Shown here piece after piece: positions 14,101 to 25,060 of a stretch of 64,000 nt of DNA. The notes beneath the pieces were generated by a model. It saw only the letters and a program-made list of their open reading frames with translations. It was not told the DNA's origin and did no database searches. Source of the DNA: Centropus unirufus (lineage: Eukaryota > Chordata > Aves > Cuculiformes > Centropidae); assembly GCA_013397695.1 (NCBI GenBank), contig VYZI01000845.1, forward strand, positions 83,883-147,882. Direction: 5' to 3'. The position numbers and the translations under genes are program-made. The stretch's first letter is position 1. The number at the start of each line of letters is the position of its first letter.

Positions 14101-16220
14101 TCAAGGAATCCATTACAACTATTTACCAAAATTATTTTAAAAGGTGAGCTAAATGGCACTGGTGATATAGCAACGAATAGTTTAAGTCTTCTCAACTCTT
14201 AACTTAATATTGAGTCTTTTTATGTACCAAACACACAAAAATATCTTTCAGTTCAGGTATCCTCTAGTGCCTGACTCCAAATGAAAGATTCCTCACATAT
14301 TTGTGTTTGCTTTTTTAAAAAATCGGCAGTGTTCAACAAGCTGTGTCCCTAAGAACTGCAACCACTGTTTCTGCAAAGCCAACAAGCAAACATGGCCTCC
14401 AAACATTGCTGTAAGCTTTCAAAAATGTGATGCAAAGATTGAAGAACTGTTAAATTACCTCCTGACGTTTATTATATATGGATAAGAACAAGCATGTAAC
14501 AAGAGGGAAAAAAAATCTAAATAACTTATAGTTGTATGGAAATAAGAATCATGAAGCAGACCACTGAGAATTGGTTATAAATCCCCTGGAGGACAGGTAT
14601 GTTGGAGGGTTGGGATGCAGACTAACTTGATTCCAAGGACAAGCAAGAGAAGAAATTACATGGAGTCAACTTTACCTCAAGGCTTCCCACTGCATGGCAG
14701 AGAAACTCTACAACACAGCCACTTCCATGTGCCAAGGCATAGCCTTTAATATGTCTTCCTGAAGCTTAGACCCAAAGAGGAACAAAAGCAATTAATGAAC
14801 AACTCAGTTGACAATTTCACTTTTATAAGACTAGTCTCTTCATATTTTGCACTAAAGCCCTGCAATGAAAGCCCTTAAATTCTTCATTTAGTGTTATAGA
14901 ATAATATAGAGTAATATAAAATAATGTATACTTAGTATTATTTCTGTCCTTATTTTTTACATTCCTATTTCCCTTCCATCATTCTCCAACTAAACAAAAT
15001 TCCCAATTTATGTGTATACACATAGATCAGGTATCTAAGACACAAGCTCTTTTTGCCCCCAAAACAAAAAAAAAAATTATATGTGGAAACTTCTCTATAT
15101 TACCCAGAAGAGCAAAAGCAAAGGTGAAGTAAGCCTGCTGTCTCACAGTGTGTGCCTGAGCAGTTCTAAAGATGGCAGTGCCAGACCCTTTACAGACACC
15201 GAGAACTACAATGTGGCTGTGAATTAGTAACTGTACAGCATCCTTGAGCACAGATCAGTTAGGTCTATGTCATGTCAGGCTAACCTGCGCGTTGAAACAT
15301 ATAATAGGTTATGCTTTTTGCATTATTTCCATTCTAGCTTAGATTGCCATTGTCAACAAATCAATTTGCCACATAATTGTTTAGCTCTGAGTCAACTTAC
15401 AGGGCTAAGAGGGCAGACAAAACATAATAAACGGCTTCATGTCCAGATTTTATCACAAGGAACTGAAGTAAATAACTTATGAGCCCAGGCAGTTCTATTG
15501 AGTTACGGACTAACTCTTCCTCTAAAGTAAATCAAAATTCTTATTGCACAGAAAAAGTCTAGTGAACATATTTTATTACTATTGCAGGGAAGTGCAGAAA
15601 TAATTGAGGTACATCTAACGTAAATATATAACCTGATGCCTCTCCAGTGGATTGTTTGCTAAACCTTCTAATTTTATGCGCTGGTGTTTGAATGTTGTAT
15701 TTTCTGCCTATGTATTCGGAAGGCTCAGTAGAAAAACTTCAGTTGCTGGGACATTGCAAATTGAGAGCTTTGTGATGACAGAAGAAACTACTGTAAACAA
15801 AGAATACGTTCTAAGAGCAATGAGGATTTTCTGCTACATTTTCCAATAAGCCATCTCATCCCAATTCAGAAACAATGGGTATTATAGTTAGCATACGGGA
15901 AAAGAGCCGAGAGCATAAAGCAATAGAAACTAAGTAAATGAGAAAATTATAGAGATTAGATAAAATGGAAGCTGGCATTTGTTCTACTGCAGAAATTAAT
16001 AGTTTTAGAAATATACATTTAACTATAATGGTATATACATACAAGGAACAGAGAACACACACTTCAAATTATTACCAGAGAGCCAGGCTGAAGTCCCTAA
16101 ATGGGATAAGCACACAGAGAGGAACATTTGTCGTAAGCAATATGAAGATGAACTAAAAAGGTGACTCTACCACTCTAAAGTTACAGGAAGGCAACAGACT
16201 AAGATTCAGACTCCTGAGGG

Positions 16221-16260
16221 CAGAATTCTTAATTACAGAATTCTTAATTACTAATTACAG
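16221..16260. repeat. Short tandem duplication
   Basis: The 15-base unit 'cagaattcttaatta' occurs twice, followed by a partial third 'ctaattacag'. This is a local replication-slippage type repeat. Confidence 0.8.
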
Positions 16261-16849
16261 AGGATCTAGGATTTTGGACAAGGAAGATGACAGCTTTTGC
16301 AATAATTGAAATGTATGACCTCAGTGATACAGAGACAGAACAAGCATAAACCCTATCACTTGTCACCTAAAAAAATCTGACCTTTGAACAAAAAAAAGAA
16401 TCTATTCCAAAATAGTTATTTTTGCAATAATGATTAGATGAACCTCCAGCCATCCCATACATGAATAATAAAATACATTTTAAGTTACTAGTTAATAAAT
16501 GCAAACCCAAATGAAAAACACAAGTGCTGATTTGAATCCACAAAGTGGCAAGATCCTAGTACTCATCTCACAACACAGAAAGATCTTGGAAGTGACTGCA
16601 CAAGATTTCTATTGTAGTGTTTGAGGATAGCTCTTCAGGAAAACAAGATAGTAGTGTAACTAATGGGACTCAAATACAGAAAAATTGTGATATCAGTTCA
16701 AACTCAGAAACAGAAAACAAGTTAATCTGTAGATGACTTAAAAATAAACTGATCGAGAGGAATGCATATTAAATAAGAATATCAAAACTACATAAGAAGT
16801 CAAGCTCTATTACATAACTGCAAAGCATAGGCTAAAATATTCTTGTAAG

Positions 16850-18545
16850 TGAACAAAAGGCTTGCTCATTAAGGAGAATATGAAAGCCTATAAAACAGGG
16901 ATGGACAAACCTGAACTGGAAATCAAGAGAATTAGAAAGAGATTCGTGGAATGTCTTGTTAAGTGTTTCCAGGCAGAGTAAAAGGATTGAAATTACATCA
17001 AAGGAAGATGCCAAGAAGAGATTCAGGGGGACAGGTTGACAATAAAATTGTGAAAGGTGTACTTGAGATAGCTAATGCTGTAGCAGAGAGGCTCAGTGAC
17101 TCCTCTGCATTGCTGTTCCTTCCCAGAGACATTGGAGACATTCATACAGCTTACACCTTGCAGCAGGAAAGGTCAGAGGAGCTATATCAGCTTAGTGTAA
17201 ACGAACAGTATTAAACCAGATAGATAAATCAGATGTCAGAAAACATGTAGCTTTTGCCTCAGAGCACAGCAGAGACTCTCACTGAATTTGTATTACTGCT
17301 GGCCAAGATACGTAACATTACTCCAAGTTACAGACAGCCACAGTGGCAGAGTATGATGCAACTCTCAACTACAAGAAGTATTCAGGGAGAGCTCCCAAGA
17401 CCTACCCACCTCTAAACCTGACTCCATCCTGTTAAGATAGTGAAGTTGATGATAAATAGAAAGAGTGCGAGAATAAGAACAGCCTTATACAGAAAGCATA
17501 ACTTCTGTAAAAGGAAATTCTGGCTCAATAACATGCTGAACATCTTTAAGGGTGTCAACAAGCAGAAAGGTGAGGATGATCCAGCAAATGTAACATCTGA
17601 ATTTTCAAGAAGTGCATGACAACTTTCTGCATTAAAGTTTATTCAAAAAGCTTCATTGCTATTGGATTGTAGGCAAGTTTCTTCTATGGACTAAAATTCA
17701 GTCCCAGGCCACAAAGTGAAAGATGGGTATAACTGGTCGCTTTTCAGGATGGAAAATAGGATGCCTAGGGATCATCACTAGAACAATTTCTATTCAACTG
17801 CAGTTAAGAAATTCAACATTCATCTAAAAAAAATAACAAAACTGTTCCAATTCATCAGTGGCAACTGAAAGTATTTAAACAGGGAAACTAAACTCAGCTG
17901 GTCAGACTGCCAACATAAGGAATGCCAGCAGGACCTTGAAAACACAAGTTTCAAAAAAGTAGGAATTCAGTTCATTATAGAGGAATGTGTTCAAGGAAAA
18001 TAGTCTAAGCCATGCTTACATGACACTTGCTTTAGAAATGGAAGTCAAAACTCAGGAAGGAGTCAAAATCATCCTTGCCAAATTGTTCTCTCTAGACAAG
18101 CTGGCCCAATGGACAGAAGGAACCCAAAAGTCCAGGACATTGTCAGGAACAGTGCAAAGAACAGGACAAAGGGTTCCATGTCTTTCCACATCTCTAATAC
18201 AGGTTGGAATGCTGGTTAAGGTCAGTTCAGAAGCATGCAACAGAGCTGGAAACAGCATTGAGGAGGCAACTATAATGTTCAAAGGGTTGGTAAATCTGCC
18301 TTAAAAGCAGAGAGTGAAAAAGTTGTGGAAAGAAGTCCAAAGTAGGAGATCATATTGATTTATTAAATTTCTGGGATTTGCTTCTATAGGATTTTGTGGA
18401 GGAAGACACTGTCAGAAAGTTCAGGAAGGATCTAGACAAATTTGTAGACCCCAGGAGCATAGATCAAGACTTAAAGGACTAAAAACATATAAATTGATAC
18501 TAAAAAGGCGGGCCTGTGATGCCCCTGATACAACTTGTAGTGCTG
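16850..18545 (+). mobile_element. Ancient CR1 LINE, ORF2 region to near the 3' end
   Basis: A decayed but long sense-strand CR1 copy of the older reptile/bird type, recognised by ordered blocks matching my memory of CR1 ORF2 DNA. From 17040 there is the 'gtagcagagaggctcagtg' segment that precedes the reverse-transcriptase core. Near 17360-17430 is the 'ctacaagaagt ... cctgactccatcctg' stretch. Near 17500-17570 are 'cttctgtaaaaggaaattc' and 'gggtgtcaacaagcagaaag'. Near 17730-17790 are 'gggtataactggtcgctttt' and 'cctagggatcatcact'. Near 18390-18480 is the terminal 'aggatctagacaaattt' block. Frameshifts and stops pervade it; an 83-codon frame (16963-17214) and a 105-codon frame (17987-18304) are remnants. 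The catalytic Asp-Asp box expected near 17.88 kb is not visible. The 5' limit is uncertain. Confidence 0.8.
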
Positions 18546-20135
18546 AGGTATAAACCGCACAAAAGTAGACTCACAGAGTTGTCCCCTAGATAACATCTCT
18601 TTCTGTCATTGCTAGAAACACGTCAAAAAAATCTGCCCTAGAAGTAAATATGTTGAGAAGCATACTCTAAAATATTAACTTAAAATCTCCCTGCATTTTG
18701 ATGAAAAGGAAAAATAATTCTGCAACCTATTTAAGGTACTAGAAGGCATAATCTCACACAAAGTCTCATTTCAAACTGGGCATTACTGATGTCGTCAACA
18801 TCACTGAATCACTTGTGATGCCAGACTGGTTGATGTTTGGGTTTTGTGGTGGATGTTTTAGAACAAAGATCTGCTGGCTTTGATACATCACATTTCAATG
18901 GTGGGGTGAAAAAGAGCAACTCTAGGAGGATCCACCTCCTGTCTGCTAAGTGCTTGCATAGTCCTCATCCAACCAAATGTGAGAAGGCATCCCTTCACAG
19001 AGAGAAAAAATAACCCAATAATTTTCAAAATGGTTATTTATGAGGAACTTGTATTTAAAATCAAAAGAAAAAACATACAAAAACACCAACAGGGAATTCT
19101 TCTGTCTGCTATTTGTGTATACATATTCTAAGGCTTCTTGAGACTCACAGGGTTTGATTCAGTTCACAGAAGCACAACATGCTATCGCAGAGATACTCAA
19201 GTAGAAATTAAAATACTCTGACATTTACATGTACCTCACGACTGTAACATCATAGATAAGACCAATTCTGACAAGACTTCAGCACTGCCTAGAACTTGGT
19301 CATAAAACTGGTTTGAGAAAGGAAATCTGTAAGTGAAGACCAAGAATAAGCCTGTACTACAGAGGTACTACAGATTTTTAATCAGTCTCTGCTCTTGCTT
19401 CTCTCACGGAATCAAAAAGAGGGTACAACTTTTCCTCCCACAAAAGAGATAGATAGTTATAAGAGTGTCCTGTATATGTGGTCATTTTGTCTGCTTACTG
19501 AGGAAAAATACTGGTGTGCTTCCCATGCCACAGTAACCTTGAACTGCAAAACCCACTCTATCAATCTTTAAGGTCACTCCTTTCCAGCTTTCGAATGTTT
19601 CATAAACCTATCCCTGTTGAGATCTTCCCTCATTCATATTACCTCATACAGAAAATCATGTTAGCCATGCATATATTAATTACCTCAATGTTTCATAGGA
19701 ACTGGAGTAAAGGAAGCTGAGCTTTTCCTTCAAAAAATCTCAGATGTAGCATCTATGGGAAAAATAAATAATTCTCTCAATAAGGATGAATCTCAATTCA
19801 ATCAGTTTCTATTCAGGCCTTGCTCAGAAATATTCAGTCTTAAGTAGCAAGCCAACTCCAGGAAATGTTAAGCAATAAACAGGGATTACACTATATCATA
19901 CGACAGTTTTCAGTTCTCAGGTGGCCCATTAGTCATTCTTCCCAAGTCGAGATTTCATATTTAATTATTTTGAAAAGATGAAAGCAGAAATTTCTTCATA
20001 ATTTCCATCTCTATATCATTTTCCGTACACTAGCACCACAAATTCAGACCTGGCAGAAAATGGGTGTTATTCCATTTCCTATCCCCAATTTCCATTCAAC
20101 ATTCCATTTTTTTCTGTTTTCTTTTTTCCTTACAG

Positions 20136-20224
20136 CCTCAATTAGGACAAGGGATCAAAATGTCTCAGAGCTGTTCCTCGACCACTACACAGCTATTACT
20201 ATCACATATTGTATTATAAATAAA
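20136..20224 (+). other. Candidate terminal exon (splice acceptor, short frame, polyadenylation signal)
   Basis: A strong 3' splice-site consensus ends at 20135: a pyrimidine tract of about 30 bases, then 'ccttacag'. The following sequence is open for 27 codons in one frame and then reaches TAA. An AATAAA signal begins at 20219, directly at the stop. The predicted residues are polar (Ser/Thr/Gln-rich) and resemble nothing I know. It could be the last exon of a long noncoding RNA or a chance arrangement. No partner exon can be assigned from sequence alone. Confidence 0.18.
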
Positions 20225-20658
20225 AGGGGCTAGTAATAACTGTTATTTCTAAAGGAGAGTCAAATAAGCTCTGTTTACAGTATAGCCAGCAGCAAGATTA
20301 CTTTACTAGTAGGTAACAAATTGCCACTCTGAAGCCAGCTGACTAGTGAAAAACTGGAATCATGCATTGATGTTTTGGAGCTCCTTGATTTTGTAAAACA
20401 TTGGCTAGGCATAGCGTTACTTATATATACAGCTCTTCTGTGCGCTGCATTTGAGAAGATGTGATAGCTACCATCTTAAAACAACTGCAAAGTAATCTCT
20501 GCCATCAAAGCATAAACCAGGGTATATTTTTTTAATTTATTTTGGTTTTAATTAGGCCAGTGAAAACTTATAATTCAGCATATGTGGGTATGTTACTCTG
20601 CCATTTAACATGAGAGTCTTCAGAAAGACCAAGTCAGTTCTTGCATTTATTCTATTCT

Positions 20659-20681
20659 ATAAGGCACTTCAAGTGCCTTAT
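20659..20681. repeat. Perfect 11-bp inverted repeat
   Basis: 'ataaggcactt', one spacer base and 'aagtgccttat' form a 23-base palindrome. The one-base spacer rules out a normal RNA hairpin loop, so if functional it would be a dimeric protein-binding site or a cruciform. About one such match is expected by chance in a window this size. Confidence 0.85.
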
Positions 20682-20807
20682 ATTAGTTTTGCAATGACAG
20701 AAATACAGACATTTTCTGAGACTCTCCCATCTTGCTGTTCAAATAGACTGATAAGGTGAGGGCAGGGGAGGGGGAAGGAAAGCAGAACAGAAAGACTGCT
20801 TACTCAC

Positions 20808-20927
20808 TCCTTGCCACTCTCAGGCAGCTCAAGCTGACTGCATGCTGGCAGACTTTCATTTTCCATGTCTGTAATTGCTTGCTCCAGCTGCATCTTTCTG
20901 AGACGCCATCCTCTTCCCCACAGATGC
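20808..20927 (-). other. Candidate internal exon, minus strand
   Basis: On the minus strand a 120-base segment is open throughout, part of a 64-codon frame at 20804-20998, and ends at a good donor (GGA then GTGAGTA). The upstream acceptor, 'ttctactaag' after a moderately pyrimidine-rich tract, is weak. The predicted residues include 'MQLEQAITDMENES' and 'LELPESGK', a composition typical of real coding sequence (Glu-rich, few Cys) rather than translated AT-rich noise. The length is a multiple of three, so both ends have the same phase. I recognise no protein family. It could equally be a noncoding exon or chance. Confidence 0.22.
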
Positions 20928-22077
20928 CTTAGTAGAATTAACAGGTTTGAAAGGCAAGTGAAGCAAACAAAGCACCATGTATGATTGACTCTCCTCACAC
21001 CTCCACCTGAATGCAGATTTCTACCTCTGTTAGCTACATAAGACTGGTAGGTGCACAGCTTCCTCCCTCTTTAGAGCTTCTTTATCCATTCCTCCCTCAA
21101 GCTGATAATGTTTGCTCCATCCCTATGCAGTACCTGCAGCGGGCAGTCTAATAAAGGGTGAACTATCCTGCAGCAACCTCTCATTTAGCAGTCTAGAACA
21201 AGTACAAATATGCCATCTAATAGGAGACACAGTAGCTTCTGCATTTTCATGAGGGAGGCCAACAAAACAGAAAGTATACACAGCAAACCTGCTTGTCTCT
21301 CTGGTTCAGTCACTCTATTTTGATTCCCAGTACACACGTATGGGAGTTTTGGTTGATGATGTAGATATTTAAATAATTCACAAAGTGAAGAAAATAAGAA
21401 AATAATTAAAAGCTTTGAGACTGTTCATAGTAGGAATTTCTAGTTTCAGTAGGATTCTTACATCTGGGGTTCAAACCAAGGACATCCTTATGGTTCCAGC
21501 CAAGTGCATAAATTAGGGACACAAGCCTAGACTTGAACAGTCTTCTGAAACACATTCTCTGAACAACAGCAAAACATCCCTTCTTCTGAAAACGTTTTCT
21601 TTCAAATAACATGATATATATACACATGTCAGTGATATTACAAGCTTAAATCAAAATGAAAAGATAAGATAGCCTGAAGAAGCTACACTGGTTTAGTAAC
21701 TGTTGAGGGTCAAAGAAGTTACAGATGTGCTGCTGGCCTTCAACACGTATGGCTCATGCTTGCCAGAGGAAGACAACTCCTGGCAAACCATTCACTTTTA
21801 ATGAACTTCATTTAAGAAAACAACTGTTCTCAGAAAACATGGCCAAAAAATGAGTTGTCTGCTCACATTATTCTTTTAGCATTCACAAATAAGCCACGTG
21901 AATTTATAGTTTCACAGAAAAAAAACATTTCTTGAGTAAGAGAAGAGAGTGACAGTACTCTGCATCTCATCTCTTCTGCCCCTTGTTGGCATGATATCAC
22001 CACCTTCAGCCTTACAACTCTCTCCAGCACCAACAGAGGACTGGAGTTTAAGGACATTTGTTTTTCCCCTTCCACAG

Positions 22078-22144
22078 GAAAAAAAAAGAAAGCCAAAGCA
22101 CAGAAAATCTGAGACTGGCCCAACGCCAACCAGCCCTCGTGCAG
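22078..22144 (+). other. Candidate internal exon, plus strand
   Basis: This 67-base segment is bounded by two strong splice signals: a pyrimidine tract ending 'cccttccacag' at 22077, and a near-consensus donor 'gcag' followed by 'gtaagg' at 22145. It is open in the frame giving a Lys/Arg-rich start, then 'SETGPTPTSPRA', and it retains CpG sites in a CpG-poor region. The same frame is open upstream to 21949. No family is recognised; the basic, Ser/Pro-rich residues would suit a disordered linker or nuclear-localisation-type segment. It lies about 330 bases upstream of the LTR. Confidence 0.28.
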
Positions 22145-22469
22145 GTAAGGTCCCACAAGAGAACACAGCCAATTGCTAATAGTTTTGCATACATTTAAAA
22201 AACACAGACTCCAGGCCTAGTTAAAGTACAACTTCAAGGAGTTTCACACATTCCTTACAACAGTAAAAGTACATATTTTACCAGGAAATTCCCTTATTTG
22301 GTACTCAATTTGCTAGTTCTCTCTAGAATCAGAGACAGCCCTGCACCTTTGGTTTTACTGGCAGCAGTGAAACAGACAAGAGCAAACTCATTTCAAATCC
22401 AATGCTGTTCACACACCTTGTATAAAAAGCCACAGAATATTATTTCAGTTTCACCGCAACATTTCTGTA

Positions 22470-23174
22470 CTGTGTGCAATTGCCCAGGTGCCAACATCGG
22501 CTGTAGGGTGCCCTTTGTGAGGATCGGCCAGGGCTGCCCCGTACCAGACACCCAGCTCCAACAGGCACACTGCAAAGCATGGCTCCGCCCCTTAACCCTG
22601 CTGGTTGGGAGCCTGGATTTAAAAAAGGAGAAAAACACCACACAGGCAGTGAGGAGTCAAGAAAACATGTGAGAGAAACAATACTGTAAACACCAAGGCC
22701 AGAGAAAGACAATAACCTCCAGGCACCCAAGCAGGCATTCCCTTGCAGCCTCTGGAGAGGGCTGTGGAGGATGGGGTATTTCTCAGGAGAGGACCATAGA
22801 AGATCAGGTGTTTCCCTGTAGTCCCTGGAGAGGTCTATAGAGGAGGGGGGGTATTTTTCTGCAGCCCCTGGAGAGGACCACAGCAGAGCAGTCATTTACA
22901 CTGCAGCCATGGAGGAGCCCAGTTACGCCTGGAGGAAAAGGGAGAAGGGGGGCTGTTCTAATTTTGTCACTGTTTTTCATCATACAGATCTATATTTCTT
23001 GGTCCCAAATTTCCCCCAGGTGGAGCCTATTTTGCCCATGGCAGTGGTTGAGAAGTGATCTCCCTATCTATGTCCCAACCCACAAGCTTTGCCATCTTAT
23101 TTTCTCTCCCTGTCCTATTGAGGAAGGGGATAGAGTGTGATTGGGTGGGCAGCTGACCAAGGTCAGCTACCACA
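22470..23174 (+). mobile_element. Diverged endogenous-retrovirus LTR (solo or remnant)
   Basis: GC-richer than its surroundings, this block follows the layout of an avian ERV LTR that I recognise from memory. In order it shows a TATA-like 'cctggatttaaaaaagg' (about 22612), a 'gtgagagaaacaatactgta' block (22669), and an 'aacaccaaggccagag' block. Then come tandem 'cagcccctggagaggacca'-type units (22745-22920), 'ggagcctattttgcccatgg', and a 'ttattttctctccctgtcct' block. It ends with 'gaccaaggtcagctaccaca', the canonical CA terminus, at 23174. The region where the polyadenylation signal is expected (about 22990-23010) is altered or missing. The 5' boundary is uncertain and I found no clear target-site duplication. 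No viral coding sequence adjoins it. A 151-codon minus-strand frame here (22440-22895) is an accident of the GC-rich repeat. Confidence 0.8.
22741..22895 (+). repeat. Degenerate tandem units within the LTR
   Basis: About four diverged copies of a 'ctgcagcccctggagagg' unit alternate with 'accacagcagagcag'-like or 'atggggtattt'-like spacers of variable length. Such GC-rich internal reiterations are part of this LTR type as I remember it, but the copies here are unequal and partly deleted. Confidence 0.6.
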
Positions 23175-24667
23175 GTAACCCTACTGCTGTGAAAGCTAAT
23201 ATTTATGCTTTTGTAAACAACTTGTTAAAGTGAGTTGCAGATCAACATGAAAGTTTTTATTTAATGCTTGTTTCAGTTGACTTTTTAACAAGAAAAGTAA
23301 AAAAGGGTTTGGAAATTCATGCCATCGTTATAAAGCAATACACTATCCAGATAGCAAGTAAACCACTTTTTAGCAGAAACATCAGTTTGTTAAAAGTATA
23401 CAAAGTCCAGTGGTGTTAGTGATGTGCAGTATGATAGCATTCAAGCTGCTTGACTCAATTCATTAATGACAAATCCTTGACAATTCCACTAGTCTTCTGC
23501 CAAGAACTTTTTCTTATGTTTACACTAATAGAGGCATATTTGAGATGTCTATGCATTTAAGGAACTTCCTCACAGCAGCAATATTCAGCACCTTTTGCAT
23601 TTTTATAACATAATGTCTAACCATTTGAAGTTAATTAAATGATACAGTGTATCAATGATTGAGGTTCCTGAAGGTTAGTTATTTTATAGGAAAATAGTAG
23701 GGAAGAGGTGAACTTTCAACTGTGATTTTGCTGTCACTGGCTAATGCACTAGATAAATAATCACAGTGTAAGAAAACAAACTCAAGGAAAAAGAAAATCC
23801 TTCAAAATGTTACCACTTTTTGGGGAGTTACACACACAAAACTAGGAAATATCCTATTTTCCTTGTAGACAAAAGAGGCAAACATGGGAATAAGGCTTTT
23901 TGAACTGGTAAGTTACTAGAGGTATTTAAATGGAAGAAAGTGAGACTCAGAAGCTGCAGAGTACGAGGTTTCAATCCTTTCTTTTCTCTCAGGTCCTTAT
24001 TTTGTCCTTACTCACCACAACATCTTCTACAGACTTCGGCCACCTCTCTACCTGACCCCAAAATGGCAAATGTTTCTAAGGGCCTGATACTGAACTGCAT
24101 ATCCTACCTGCTCTTGAGTTTGTAGCTTGAGGTTTATGGGATTTTAATTGTTAACACAGATGAACATTGAATGATTTATTGCACCCTTCAAACCTTCACC
24201 CATCAGTAACTCCTCCTGAAATTCTATCACCTATTTGCTTCTAGGAGACAGATTATTTCTCGAGATTCATCCACACAGACTTACCTAAACCAGTCATTCA
24301 CAAAACGAGTCAGGTTCTGCATCAGAGGATGCAAAACCCAGCTGCACAGCGTCAAGCTGTGAGCTTTCTGCACTGGCAAAAGTCATAAAGCTTCTTTTTT
24401 TCCAAGGCAAGCTAAACATATTTTCATGAGAAGCCGTAACAGGAGGGACTACAATGAACATATACTCCAAGAAAATGTACCTGCAAAAGTTTCCTCTCAG
24501 AAAAAAAGGCAATTAATTTCCTAAACCAAAATAAATCCATGAGGATTTGTACAGAAGCTAGGAAATTTTCTCTACTTCAATCCTGTCTCCTACACAATAT
24601 TATCAAGAAGGAGCCAGCTGTCAACAGCTGCCAAAGTTGGAGAAGCATTTGTGTGTCACAGTTTGTA

Positions 24668-24765
24668 AAACTATTCTGAAAATATGTTCATTAATGACCC
24701 AGAAAAATTTCTGCAGACTGGGAAGGGGCAATTTTGTGGAAACCCACTGCACCACATCCTTACTG
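24668..24765 (+). mobile_element. Possible ancient CR1 ORF2 scrap
   Basis: The segment starting 'aaatatgttcattaatgacc' resembles the CR1 'aacatattcataaatgatct' block around the reverse-transcriptase core. It is followed at the right distance by 'gaaggggcaattttgtgga', similar to the CR1 'gaggtggcaaaatttgca' block. Roughly 70 percent of positions match by eye over about 60 bases. Neighbouring sequence does not extend the match, so this may be coincidence. Confidence 0.3.
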
Positions 24766-24998
24766 CGGACACTCACACTAGTAATAATCTCAAAAGGAGA
24801 CAGGATGGAGATGGTGACTGAAGAATTGAACCTCGCCAATCCTCCCACCTGAGGCATTTTCTGTAAATTCTGCTGGGTGGTACAGAAGACCAATAAATGT
24901 TTTACTGACTTACCAGAAAGAAAAAGTCTGTGTTCGAATAGTTTCTCCAGAAGACAAAACCACTGGTAAAATCTTAGCAAAAACATATTTTTTCTTAC

Positions 24999-25060
24999 CA
25001 AAGCATAAGCTCCACACACTCTCCCATATTCAGTATAGTGATTGTTCTCTATGGATGTTG
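24999..25060 (-). other. Weak exon candidate, minus strand
   Basis: On the minus strand, 62 bases lie between 'tgtctggtttcag' and a good donor (TTTG then GTAAGA). They are open in one frame. The acceptor's pyrimidine tract is poor. The segment falls at the start of a 151-codon open frame that continues through the proposed donor, so the frame alone does not demand splicing. No protein family is recognised. Confidence 0.12.

Larger units (their letters stand above)
5986..16849. other. Unique AT-rich sequence, no gene seen
   Basis: Almost 11 kb without a recognisable repeat family, RNA gene or gene. Short open frames occur on both strands, for example a hydrophilic 78-codon plus-strand frame at 8718-8954 in a purine-rich patch, but none resembles a known domain. 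Small features are an AT-rich tandem-like tract (7337-7374), a G-rich patch (11091-11110) and a short duplication (16221-16260). Part of 15.9-16.85 kb could be the decayed 5' continuation of the CR1 that follows, but I cannot align it. Confidence 0.5.
18546..22469. other. Mostly unique sequence with scattered exon-like segments
   Basis: No repeat family is recognisable. The stretch is slightly richer in GC between 20.75 and 22.15 kb, where three short segments combine open frames and splice-like signals (described separately). A perfect short palindrome lies at 20659-20681 and a G-rich run at 20760-20774. The remainder is AT-rich with nothing I can name. Confidence 0.45.

Noticed and set aside
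17987..18304. 105-codon plus-strand frame as a gene
   Set aside because: It falls inside the ancient CR1 relic and starts and stops at random positions relative to the ORF2 blocks.
21463..21490. tRNA-like T-arm string 'ggggttcaaaccaagg'
   Set aside because: No matching acceptor, D or anticodon arms can be folded around it on either strand.
22440..22895. 151-codon minus-strand open frame as a gene
   Set aside because: It lies antisense within the LTR and its length comes from the GC-rich reiterated units.
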